From NCBI RefSeq assembly GCF_030272615.1, contig NC_081415.1:602909644-602973643 (forward strand): a stretch of 64,000 nt of DNA. The letters are read 5' to 3'. The translations under genes were made by a program, and so were the position numbers. Source of the DNA: Cryptomeria japonica (taxonomy: Eukaryota; Streptophyta; Pinopsida; Cupressales; Cupressaceae). A model generated the notes under the pieces. That model ran no database searches, was not told where the DNA came from, and worked only from the letters and a program-made list of their open reading frames with translations. Positions 24,101-34,782 of the stretch are shown here, one piece after another. How positions within the stretch are numbered: the stretch's first letter is position 1; each line of letters opens with the position of its first letter.

Positions 24101-24344
24101 AAAATCTTTCATGCGAGATGACTTCACGAGAGTAGCTCGCATTGAATCCATGTTGGTCATCTGTTCAGATCACTTAGAAGAGCACAAAACTAAAGTCACG
24201 CAAGTGGGTATGGATAAAAAAGTTTGGAAGCAATGCATCCTGCACATTGGACTCCCACATTACCAAGTTGTTCATAACTTCTTTGTGGCTCATATGGAGT
24301 GGCGAAATATATGTGGCACCACGCACACCCTAGAGACAATTTAG
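21170..24344 (+). pseudogene. Element H long ORF, unknown protein
   Basis: A nearly continuous reading of ~1,050 codons opens after a stop at 21167. It starts in frame 2, shifts to frame 1 near 21455, then to frame 3 near 21930 and stays there to 24344. I count six in-frame stops inside, all TAG. The N-terminal ~400 residues are protein-like, with aromatic and hydrophobic blocks such as DRETIMVAIGIPHKEPYEDW. Residues ~450-750 are low-complexity and charged, and the C-terminal ~250 are Glu/Lys-rich and predicted coiled coil by eye. I see no nuclease, polymerase, integrase or zinc-finger motif. The IGIPHKEP block sits in a context similar to TKEDIREITCLPH of element D ORF2, which hints at distant kinship. 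The family is not recognised. Confidence 0.65.
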
Positions 24345-25127
24345 GCCATTTTCTGTTCTATTCGTTATGGCTCTATTTACAGCTTGTAGCCATTTAGTTA
24401 ATTTCAGTTATAGACGGTTGTCTCTTGAATTTCGTATTTCATTTTGTTTTAAAAAAGACAATTAAGCCTAGTGGCTATATATATTAGTAAGGATGTTTTT
24501 GCGCGATATAGAATTTTTGTGTAAAAATTTGGAGGAACAGACTAATCTCACTTGTAATTTTAGTGGAATACCCATCTTTGAGTGGAATGAAATATATGAT
24601 ACAGCTTGAGAAACTATGTGTTTTGAATGCATAAAATTTTTTGTTGGAATGATTATGTGTTCGTGTATTAGTTTCTTTTCTCTGATTTTTCATTTCAAGT
24701 CTGCGAATCAATTTGGTAAATGAAATTAGCTGAAAGCTTTTGAATTTTCTGATTCCCCTTGTCCTGTGAGACATGAGCGAGTGTCAATCAGAGTTCAAAT
24801 ATTCTTTTTATCATCCTGTGAGTTAATTTCCATTTGAGATCAAATGTCTTGTTCTGAATTTCATTATCCATCATTAAGCATTCATATTGTGTTGACTAGT
24901 GAATGTTGAAGCCTTTTGTTTACTTTCTGGTTAAAAGTGAATCACATAAAAAAATATATATATTATTCAAAATTCATTGAATATCATATAGGGAGCTATA
25001 CCTTAATGCAAAGGGTAAAAACAATAATTATTTACTCAACTACTGGTTATCATTGGTTTTCTATTTGGGCAATAGGAGTATTTATTTGTAAATTTTGAGA
25101 AATCCAATCCATTAACCAACAGACAGC
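24345..25127 (+). other. Non-coding 3' part of element H
   Basis: AT-rich, with a TATA-like GGCTATATATATTAG near 24472. No gene, polypurine tract or LTR copy of the left end is seen. Confidence 0.5.
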
Positions 25128-25288
25128 ATGATCAAGAAAGAACGACAATGGCGATGATGTGCAGATAGTTGTCTGGGCGATGAAATCAGATAAGATCTTA
25201 TTGGATTTGGTTTTCCTCGAGGATGATGAGGAAACCCTAACCACCTATGATTTGAATTGTATTTTGGCAAGAAAACCAAGTTATAAAA
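25128..25288 (+). mobile_element. Element B 3' LTR, second part
   Basis: It matches 14509-14662 of the 5' LTR (GATGAGGAAACCCTAA, GATTTGAATTG). It is bounded by H on the left and T on the right. Confidence 0.88.
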
Positions 25289-27453
25289 TGTAGGAGCACC
25301 AGTCTAGTTCTTACTGGTTGGGTAGTTTTCAGTGGAATTGCTTAAGAGCATGGCATTTCTTTATGTTTGAGTGTTTAGCATTGTGGTTTTGAATTTATTC
25401 CCTTTTGTATCATGTTTGAGTTTCATAGCTTTTGCATTTGTTTCCAATAGTATGCAAATTTTGGTATCCTCCTAGTTGGTGTACTAGTTAGCTTGCAGTG
25501 TGTTGAGTGAAGATGATTTTTGATTGTGGTTGATCCCCATGACTTGCAAATCATTTCAGGTTTTTCTTTGGGCCTTGGCCGGTATTCCCGAAGGTCTATG
25601 CATCATTTGGAGATTTCTCTTAGTGATTGAGCCGACATGTTACAGTTGCAGGTTTCATGAACTGGTTGGTCTTTTGGGCCGACTTGATTAAGTTGTAATT
25701 ATTTGTGGGTGGTATATATATGGCGGTTTGTGAATCATTTGGATAGGGAAGTCACTTTAGAGAAGTCAAATCAGAGAATTTATAAGATTAAAGATAGAGC
25801 ATTGAGACTGAGTGAAGATGTAGAACCAACTGGATTCTGATTCGATAGGACTGAGGCCAGAAGGCTGAGGTCTAGATTGGGGTAGAACCAATAGACTGTT
25901 ACTGGAGGCTGATTTGATATGAGGATGATCTGCGGATCTTGTAGTTGCATTGTAAGCATTAATTATATCCTAGACTGCGATCCAACATGTGGCATGTATC
26001 ATTATTTAGATTGTAATAAGATTCATTTATATTATTTATCGGTTATCTATTCTGTGTTGTTACCAGTTGTTCTTTCTGTTCTTTCTAGCACCTTTTTACC
26101 GGTTACCAGTACGCTTTGCATGGTTTATGTGTTTAGCTGCAAGGTTGGGTTGTCCTTCATTGGATCTCCTTGCCTTGACTATATCAAATGGTATCAGATC
26201 TGGTTCATGAACCTGTTGTTGGACAGAGTATTGTTTGTGTACTAGTTGGTTGAGGCAACTTGTGCACTTAGTCCGATTGTCGAATGTGAGGCAGAGCAAG
26301 GTTTGTAGGTAGGTCGTTGATCCTACAACTAGAGCTTGAGGTAGCTAGTAGGTGGAGACTTGAACGGATCACCGATTGAGGCAGGTTGTAGTTTGTACCG
26401 GTAGATCGTCATGGAGAGGCAATCAGAAGCTGTGGTTAGATCGTTGAATCCTCTGAGGTAGTTGCAAGTGCCTACTGATCGATATATGAACCAAAGCAAG
26501 TGATGGGACTCACTTTTCAATTAACCCTGAGAGTGTGATGCAGGAGCATTGGTCTAGTTCTTACCGGTTGGGTAGTTTTCAGTGGAATTGCTTGAGAGCA
26601 TGACATTTCTTCATGTTTGAGTGTTTATCATTATGGTTTTATTTTTATTCCCTTGTGTTCATGGTCATTATAATGTTTGAGTTTCATAGCTTTTGTCTTT
26701 GTTTTCGATAGTATGCAGATTTCGGTATTGTCCTGGTTGGTGTGTTCTTATCGGTTAGCTTGCAGTGTGTTGAGTGAAGATGATTTTGGGTTTTGGTTGA
26801 TCCTCATGACTTGTGGATTGTTTGAGGTGTTTCTTTGGGCCTTGGCTGGTATTCTCGAAGGTTTGTGCATCGTTTGGATATTGTTCTTAGTGATTGAGCC
26901 GACATGTTACAGTTGCATGTTTCATGAACCGGTTGGTCTTTGGGGTCAACTTGATTAAGTTGTAATTATTTGTGGGTGGTATATATAGGGCAGTTTGTGA
27001 ATCATTTTTAGAGGGAAGTCACTTCAAAGAAGTTAGATCAAAGAAGTTATAAGATCGAAGACAGGGCATTGAGACTGAGCGAAGATGTAGAACTGGCTGG
27101 ATTCTGATCTGGTAGGACTAAGGCCGGAAGGCTGAGGTCTGGATTAGGGTAGAACTAGTAGACTATTACCAGAGGCTGATTTGATATGAGAATGATCTGT
27201 GGATCTTGCAATTGCATTGTAAGAATTAATTATATTCTGGACCGCAATCTAGCATGTGGCATGTATCATTCTTCAGGTTGTAATAAGATTCATTTATATT
27301 GTTTACCAGTTATCTATTTTGTGTTGTTACCGATTTCTCTTTCTGCTACTTCTTGCACCTTGTTATCAGTTACTGGTACGCTTTGCATGGTTTATGTGCT
27401 TAGCTGTAGGGTTGGGTTGTCCTTCAATGGATCTCTTTGCCTTGACTACATCA
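25289..27453 (+). mobile_element. Element T: LTRs of ~0.9 kb around a 352 bp non-coding centre
   Basis: Two direct repeats, 25289-26186 and 26539-27453, both start TG(T/C)AGGAGCA, share blocks throughout (GTCTAGTTCTTAC, GTTACAGTTGCA, GATGATCTG) and end GACTA(T/C)ATCA. Directly after the first comes TGGTATCAGATC (26189-26200), a primer site close to the initiator-Met tRNA complement. The centre has no ORF and only a weak purine run, GAGAGTGTGA, before the second repeat. It sits inside B's 3' LTR, which rejoins on both sides. This is a non-autonomous LTR element with LTRs far longer than its interior. A clean target duplication is not visible (TAAAA left, ATAAG right). Confidence 0.85.
26189..26200 (+). 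other. Element T primer binding site
   Basis: TGGTATCAGATC lies two bases after the first T LTR. Ten of twelve bases fit the initiator-Met tRNA complement. Confidence 0.75.
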
Positions 27454-28348
27454 ATAAGGAAACCAAAATCATTGAGGGTTGCTGCGGAAGAGAAGAAGAT
27501 GGAGTTGTTGCGAAGTGATTGAGTGTTTCATGAGAGAGTTAGATCAGTCAGAGTGAAAATAGTAGAAGATAACAGTGATTGAGGGAGTGAAGGATAAACT
27601 GGTGATAGGGTTTAATAGAGGATTAACCAGTATGGTTTGAGAAATTAGTATAGCAGCTAGATTGCATAAGAGGAGATAACTAGTAGGTGCTTGTACTGGC
27701 AGGAAGATAGTTGAGAGGATTGAAGAGAAGAGAAGTGAGGAGGAGATCCAACAAAGTAGAAGAAGAGTAGAGGTGAACCGGTAGAGTTTACCGGCCATGC
27801 AACAGTAGAGGAGAGTAACAGAAGAGTGAACTAGTGCAGTAGAGAAGGTGTCTCATCGGTAGAGTGAGGTATATGAAATGGTTAATAGATTCACTTGTAA
27901 CAGTATGACTAATTTTGTATTTGAAGCTATCATTGTGATCATTGAGTTGTAGCTCTATGCAGGGGTTGTAGCTCCTTTGGGTTGGTGCCCATAAACGAGC
28001 TCGGGTTGTAGCTCCTTTGGGTTGTAGCCCATAAATTAGTTAGGGGTTCATTCTCCTTGGGTTGGTGCCCTAAATATTGTAACAGAGATTCATTGTGAGG
28101 TTGGATTGGAGCAGTAGTCTCTAGTAGCATTTCTCACCAAAATTTTTCCCATCTTGGGTTTTCCTCATACGTGCTGGTGTTATGTGATGTCCCCTTGTGT
28201 GAATGCTTCTATGTTTAGTCTCCTCACTAATCGGTAAGTCTGCATTTAACTCGATCTGTTAATCAACATACTTCCAGAAGGATAGTTAAAGGAAAAAGTT
28301 TGACAACCACTTATTCACCCCCCTCTTAGTGTTGCATTGTGTCTAACA
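27454..28348 (+). mobile_element. Element B 3' LTR, third part
   Basis: It matches 14668-15508 (GCCAAAATCATTGAGGGTTG onward) and ends GTCTAACA at 28348. It includes its own arrangement of the GGTTGTAGC/GGTTGGTGCCC minisatellite at 27945-28080. It is followed directly by the TATCA duplication. Confidence 0.88.
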
Positions 28349-28353
28349 TATCA
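28349..28353. repeat. Target-site duplication TATCA, right copy
   Basis: It pairs with 6830-6834 and marks where D's ORF2 resumes. Confidence 0.9.
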
Positions 28354-29969
28354 TTCCACCAAATACTTGTATAGAGTTAGTAGATGAAATCACTAAGGAT
28401 GGCATATTAAAGAATGTATAGTTTTACTATGATCGTTTAGAGAATGATGAACAAAAAGAGATAGAATAAGTATTGTTATATTTGGATATTTATAAGAAAG
28501 CCTTGATAGAAATTGAAGATCAAATACCGATAGAATTGTATGATATGTTAGATGCTAGGAGACTATTAGCAATGAAAGAAGACAAACACATAAAAATTCA
28601 AGAATTGTTATCTATTTGTGTTTCTATTACTCCAGAGGAAATGTAAAGGACAGTTGAGGTGGTAGGTAGAAAAGTCTTTAACAACAAACATAGAATAATG
28701 AGTCTGATGCTAACAAGGGTAAATGAGATAATAAAGGAGACCCACAAGGCATGGGTTAAGTTCTTAGGAGAGAACCGAGGTTTCTTTACTTCACCGGAAT
28801 CAAAGACAGACACTGCAGACACCTTGGTTGAAGGAAAAGGAAAGGGTATAATCGGTACTTCACCCTCAATTTTGAAAAATATTAAGATAGTGGAAATTAA
28901 ACCCCCGATAGATACATGTATATAGACAAATGTTGAGATACTAGCAAATACAAAGAGTGAAAAGGTTAATATTCTATAGGATACTAATGTTGAGTATAAA
29001 ATTCCTCTGGATACAAATGTACAGGTTTAGGTTATAGTTACTATAGGGGAACCAATAGTTATAGAGACTGCACCAAGTAGCGAAGCCATCAGTGCAAGTG
29101 GGGAAGCTATAAATGATAAATCATCAGAGGAGTAGAAAAGGGAATTTGGTAAAGAATCGGTAGTAGCTCCATCATTGTTGTCAATTGAAACCTCAAAGGT
29201 TGTAAAGAAAAACATAACCGAGATGAGTCCTACTGAACTCATGATGATGGCAGCACAGAAATTAATGAAGGAGGGATCTACAGATAAAGGGATTATTGAT
29301 CAGTCTATCATTGTTTTACATAGAATAGTCTCGGAGTGAAAGATTGGCAGGGAAGCGAGCCCATCTGGTAAGCTTAAGACAATTACTAAGAATATTTTAA
29401 AGGATTTTCAATCCTTGCAATATATTTCAAATAGGCAAGCACTAGAGAGGTTCACACAAGCTAAAAGAGCTCCATTTGATCAGGTGATTGAATCTGAGAA
29501 GAAGATTGATGAAAAGCTGAAATTGATAGATAATTCTTTGAAGCAGTGTACAAATATTTATAGGGTATGTTGTAACACAGATATACTTATAGTTAATGTG
29601 AATAAGAAGATAGATGAATTTAAGGAGAAAATTGCAAATATAGCTAATTCTTTTGATGAATGTACTTCATTGACTACATCCATTAATGGTCAAATTTTGG
29701 TTTTGGAAGCCTAAATTTCTTTTCTTGAGAAGGAAAAAGACAAAATCGTAAGAAGAGCCAGAAGTCTTAGAGGCTTGGTGAGTCCCCGATTGGATTCACT
29801 CGATGTACATATCAAGGAATGTATGGATATTGTTGGGAAGCCCACATCGATAGAGTTAAATGAGAAAGAGTCCTTTGCACATATACTCAATGGACTTGTA
29901 TCTATTTTTGGCACTTTCAAATATGGTTGGGATACTTATCTTGAGCCATTGGAGAAGGCATATCCATAA
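28350..29969 (+). pseudogene. Element D ORF2, C-terminal part, unknown family
   Basis: A single frame of ~540 codons resumes the interrupted ORF2 in phase, starting at the codon shared with the duplication. It contains IPPNTCIELVDEITKDG, a basic-acidic middle, and a long heptad-like C-terminal part (about 29400-29700). Nine stops are present: five TAG, three TAA and one TGA. It ends YLEPLEKAYP and a TAA at 29967. No enzymatic motif is recognised. The layout (structured N-terminus, low-complexity middle, coiled-coil C-terminus) parallels the H ORF. Confidence 0.75.
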
Positions 29970-30265
29970 ATTTTCAAATTTTTTAAGCTTCAGTAGGATA
30001 TTTTTGGGATATTCATTGTACAGCTTTGGATCTTTGACATTCTTTTGAAATTTTTTGATGGTATTGATGTCAAAGGGGGAGTGATATAGATGTGAAAAAG
30101 AAAAGAGGAGTTGTATACTTTAGGGGGAGATATGGAGATATGGAGACATGGAGTATTTTGCATTGATGAATATTCAACTCAGGCAGAACAGGCGGGATGA
30201 AACCGACAGATGAAACTTTGACCATTTTTCACATGAGTGTTGCCATCAATCCCAAAGCGGGAGAT
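29970..30265 (+). promoter_or_regulatory. Element D 3' UTR and polypurine tract
   Basis: Non-coding sequence with purine runs GTCAAAGGGGGAGTG (about 30070) and TAGGGGGAGATATGGAGA (about 30120). It ends in CAAAGCGGGAGAT (30253-30265) against the 3' LTR, the expected plus-strand primer position. Confidence 0.8.
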
Positions 30266-31204
30266 TGTTGGCAATTGAAACTTAATTGGTTGGTTTCAGT
30301 ATGTTGTCATTGATGGTAACATGGTATCTTTTTTCGGCTTCATTTTTTGGTTCAGTTGTGTACCAACAGGCACTTCATAGACACTACACCGGCACCGACA
30401 CCGACAGATAGAAGGATTCTTTGGTTATCGGTAATGCGGGCCAACATGGTTTATAATATGTTTATAGATACTAGAGGCCCACATCTCTTGGATCCAGCAT
30501 TGGCAATTGTTTTTGATATTCTTGTATTTATGTTATCTAGCCGACATGTAATTTGATATTGTAATAATCTTTGTAATCTGACATAAGGCATGATAAGTTG
30601 TATAGGGTATATAGGTGAGTTGGATTAGATCATTTTCATATGGATAAGGTATTGTAGTAATAATGGAGATGTGGATGTAATATGATGTGAAATATACCAG
30701 AGAGATTATTTATGTGAGGATATTTATGTAAGGGTTATTTCGACAAAGGGTTTAGGGTTTCAAACCAGAATAGACAAAGCTTAAACCAGAACTGTATTCT
30801 GGCATAAAAGATGGTATATTAGTAGTTCAACACTTCTCCGGATTGTAGTCTAGATTTATATGTAGTCAGTGATGCTCCTTTTGTGTTTGAGTAGTGTGCT
30901 TTAGGTTGTAAGCCTTCTTGCAAGTGCAGGACCCTTATATTTTGTAATATCTCTTCATATGGCTAGTGGATTGATATTGTGGGTCACAAATCCCACCGTG
31001 GTTTTTGCTCTTTGAGGCTTTCCATGTATAAGTTTTTGTGTTATGGTTCTCATTTTTTTTATTGGCTTATTGGTCTCTTTATTTCTTTCAATTCTGGATG
31101 TACCAGCATACTGTTTGGTGTATGCATGTTTTAGTAAGGCTAAAATTGTTCTTCTGGTATAACACTGATTCATCCCCCCCTCTCGGTGTTATTGGATTCT
31201 AACA
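30266..31204 (+). mobile_element. Element D 3' LTR
   Basis: It starts TGTTGGCAATTG after the polypurine tract and ends GGATTCTAACA, 939 bp. It shares GGTCACAAATCCCACC and the terminal GATTCATCCCCCCCTCTCGGTGT-type block with element E's LTR. A TATA-like GGGTATATAGG lies at about 30606. The 5' remnant at 3750-3961 matches it. Confidence 0.9.
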
Positions 31205-34200
31205 ATAATGAATCTCATTTATCCTTCCTATGACAATGTTTAAATTGGGAGAGGGGGGAAAACATTCCTCCATTATGACATGGGGGTTAGATATCCCTCT
31301 TCATCATTCCTTTTGGTAACCTATTTAATTTGAATAATTTGTCATTTACACCACTGTGTAAATTAAATATAGTTAAGGACATAACATTTTTAGAAATGAA
31401 AATATAATACTAAACCATTCAAAATGAAAAGGTGGTTGGTAAAAAAGTGTAACTTAGATTCTGTATGGGACCAAGTCCAAAATAAAACTCTAAAATCATC
31501 TAAACGAGGCCAATCTCCAACAAAATAACATTAAAAGCAAAGGGAGATCATGATCATCTTTCAGTTTACCCAAACTAAAAAGTTCTAGGAATTTGGTGGC
31601 TTTGTGATTTTTATTTATTTATTTATTTTTTGTAGAAAAATTAATTGAATTACCTTTAAAAATAATTAATGTCAAAAACTTAAATATATGATTTAGCAAA
31701 AAAAATCTTTTAATATGATAGAAAGTATTTCAAAGTCCACTCCAAACAAGCCAGCTCAAAATTTAGAGCTTAGAAATAATGGCCTTACGGTTTCAAGAAT
31801 AATGTTCCAAATTTTCCATATGAGACCTTCCATAGCATAAAAATGATATTAAAACACCTCTAATATACTCTACTGCATCCTTAATTTTGCAGGGGGCATT
31901 AAAATCTAGATGCTGCAGATGCCTCCTCATCACGAACTTCATATATTCATCTGGTAGAGCATTGTAACCATCTTTTACTTCGGGAATATAATATGGTGTC
32001 AAATTAATCAGCAAAGCATATCAGACTTTATTTGTTCTGGGTTAGCATGTATATTGGAGCTTCACAACTTGAATGGGCTCTTAGTTCGTTTCTTTGTTTG
32101 CAGTGTGGAATGAAATGGAAAAGGAAAAGATAAAAGAAAATCCAAGCCAAGAACTGAAGCAGATGTTAGAAGGAGTTATGAATAATTCCAAAATCGCTCT
32201 CTGAATAATTTTAGGAAAGGTTATGAATAATTTCCTATAGTGCAATCTGTTGTACAGGCTCATTTGTTTTATGGGTTATTAAAGAGTAAACATTTATCAA
32301 AATTGTATGATTAGCATTTGTATAGGGCGCAGGACTGAAAAAAGGGTTACCTGCGCATTGAGACACCCAAGCAAAAGAAAACCATCTGTTATTTTACGGT
32401 CTCTTTCATCACAATTAATTTTGTAGTGGTGTGATGAGAATCGCAAGTAGTGAATGGGCATTCTCTTCCCTTATCAATTGGTGTTTAATTTTAGACTTCA
32501 TCCCTGATTTCCACACTATAATAAGTGGGTGTAAGAAGGGCCAAGTCTCCAAGTTTATCACCAATAATTTAGATTGTACTTAATCTAACTGTTTCATTAT
32601 ATTTGTCTAATTTCCACAGTTCATGTTATTGATTGTAAATAGATTTCTAAATTTATTTGTATAAGAATTTTTACATCATTGTCTAGGATCATGCTCCTTG
32701 AACCGTCATAAGATGAAAGAGAAAAGTTGAATGAGAATCAACTGAATAAGTGTTTCATTTTTATTTCAATAACCTTTTATAGGTATATGTTTTTAGAAAT
32801 AAGTATTTTATGTTTATAAAACAACTAATCAAAATATCATATACTAAAAATTAAATACAATAATAAAAGTTGTATATTTGTCTGGAGGGACTAAAGATTT
32901 TGATTTTTAAGATTATTATTAAGATCATTTTGAGTCTCTCTATTAGAGAAGTTGGGTATTTTCAACATTTTATAGAGCCTATATATTTAGAACATCTTGT
33001 ACATACAAATGCAAGCATCAAATAGGAAATTTGCCCCTCACAAAAATAAACATGCCCATATCATTGAAAAGACACATAAATAGATTGTCATCTCCTTGAA
33101 ATAGAAATAACCACGACCTTTCAGCATTGAATTATATGCACATTAACAAATGTGATATAATTTTAGTCATTGAAATCTATTCATGTAACAATTCATGAAA
33201 AGCATTGGCTTGGAATTTATTTTATTTTTCATAAGAGCTTAAGGAAAAAACTTTAGGTGTACATCAATTCACATTTCAAATCCACCACATCCAAACGTGT
33301 TAAGCTTCTTTCATAGCTATAAAAAGATTATATTGTTGACTTGTTGCATTGTAACTCGTCATCTATGCATTGATCTCACTAAAAAAACTCACGCATTCAT
33401 GTGTGTATTTGTATATTTGTGTGTTCATACACAAAATTATATGTTTAAAGGAATACAATGTCAAATTATTTGTTGTGGAATAAATATATTGATTCTTATT
33501 CACTAACTTTGTGTCTTTTATGATTGTTCTTATTAGTTAAATCTGGAAAGGGTTCAAACCTTTAACATAAGTCAGAAGAGACTAGAACAACGAATAACTA
33601 TAATTGCTATTCATGCTTTTATGACTATATATTTATGTTCTTTTTTTTTCGAATCGATAAATTAGATATATATAATAATATACTTTAATAGTTCAATTAA
33701 AAAATAAATGATTATCTTTTAAATTTATAGTCTGAATGCTTATAAAAGTTAGCCTAGACTACATTTCTAATAGGGATATACTTTATTAGAAATGGTTTAT
33801 TATTGTATGTCTATGATTATTTTACTTTCTATTGATTATATGCGAATGCTTTACATATAATAGTGGGAAGAGAGTTGAAATATAGTAAGTGGATGATAAA
33901 AGAATTCAGATAGAGTTCAATTATCCATCAATTATTAGAAAATTAATAAATCTAAAATATATTTATCTAAAAGATATTAAAAATATGAATCTTGAGCTAT
34001 TTATCTAAACTATGTAAAAAATTCAATATACATTATTTCTTAATAATATTTTTTCTTTTGGGCTGGGAGCCTAGCTTGATTTGCAAGAGGTTCCAATGGT
34101 GAAACATGAGGTCATGAGGTCTCAAAGGGGTATCTTTCAAAGGGACCCAACCCTTGTATAAGGGAGAACCGGAGAGAAATAAAAATTGAGTTTGCTAAAG

Positions 34201-34379
34201 CATTATAGCAATTAAATAACAAAATAAATCAACAATAACAAGCTAACTAGAAACAAAAATAGATCCAATATAGGTAACAACAAGAACAAAGACAAGAAAG
34301 TTAAAGTAAAACAATTAAGAGAAAATGTAGTCACCAATTCATTCTACGATAAATTCACATCCTTCTTTAATGACGTAGT
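31205..34379. other. AT-rich non-coding DNA, no gene seen
   Basis: About 3.2 kb with many stops in all frames and long A/T runs. A ~65 bp segment (about 32250-32315, containing CATTTATCAAAATTGTA) recurs at 51452-51515, showing a shared old repeat. Nothing else is recognised. Confidence 0.6.
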
Positions 34380-34384
34380 GTATA
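34380..34384. repeat. Target-site duplication GTATA of element G, left copy
   Basis: GTATA directly precedes the LTR start at 34385. An identical GTATA follows the other LTR at 49756-49760. Confidence 0.92.
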
Positions 34385-34467
34385 TGATGCAGAGTCCCGG
34401 TATAGGTATAGTATAGGTTCCCCTAATCCAAGAACACACCAAGGACCCTAGCAATCACACAACACTC
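34385..34467 (-). mobile_element. Element G left LTR, outer piece
   Basis: It matches 48268-48348 (GGTTCCCCTAATCCAAGAAC, GCAATCACACAACACT). It stops at CTC (34465-34467), the CACTA element's target site. Confidence 0.93.
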
Positions 34468-34782
34468 CACTAATACATTTAGCATAAAATTCCGACGGAT
34501 GTTTCGATGGAGAAGGTATATTGTGATCAAACTTTTTTTTTTTTTGAAAAAATGCTCGATTTCGTTGGAATTCCTACGATAATGCAACATTTGGTTTCGA
34601 TGAAGAAGGAATTGGCAATGACATTTGGGTTTTTTTAGAAAAAGTGTCCGCATTCGTCGAAATTCCGATGACCGCATGCATTACTTAGAAAAAAAGAAAA
34701 GACCAAAGAATTTCATAAATCCCGCCTCTTTACAAAATCTCGCCTCTCATTCGTCCCACCTCTATAGCCTGTGGGTTTAATC

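Larger units (their letters stand above)
20267..25127 (+). mobile_element. Element H: 4.9 kb insertion of unknown class with one long ORF
   Basis: The borders come from comparing B's two LTRs: sequence at 20267 leaves the LTR and it rejoins at about 25128. The insert starts TG and ends CA. The flanks GTGT and GCAT could be a decayed 4-bp duplication. The two ends share no visible direct repeat, so an ordinary LTR pair is not seen. Terminal inverted repeats beyond TG/CA and Helitron ends are also absent. The left ~900 bp holds hairpin clusters and a TATA-like TTTAAATATG (about 20962). The middle holds a ~1,050-codon degenerate ORF, and the right ~780 bp is AT-rich and non-coding. It could be a decayed LTR element with diverged ends, a retroposed or transposed gene, or a new class. 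Confidence 0.65.
6835..28348 (+). mobile_element. Composite nested insertion inside element D ORF2 (X + B, with C, H and T inside B)
   Basis: This is a 21.5 kb block between two TATCA copies. It starts TGTAAG and ends CTAACA. From left to right it holds repeat X, element B's 5' LTR split by minus-strand copia element C, B's gag and internal region, and B's 3' LTR split twice, by H and by T. The three LTR pieces of each B LTR join in order when compared with one another, which fixes the borders of C, H and T. Confidence 0.88.

Noticed and set aside
20267-25127. H as a standard LTR retrotransposon, or as a Helitron
   Set aside because: No direct repeat of the left end is found near the right end, and there is no TC start, CTRR end or A/T insertion site.
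25284-27458. Clean target duplication for element T
   Set aside because: Flanks TAAAA and ATAAG do not match; comparison with B's 5' LTR suggests base changes, so it was not claimed.
31793-32014. Minus-strand ORF of ~70 codons with protein-like composition
   Set aside because: No family motif, no neighbours, and surrounded by decayed AT-rich DNA; could be chance.
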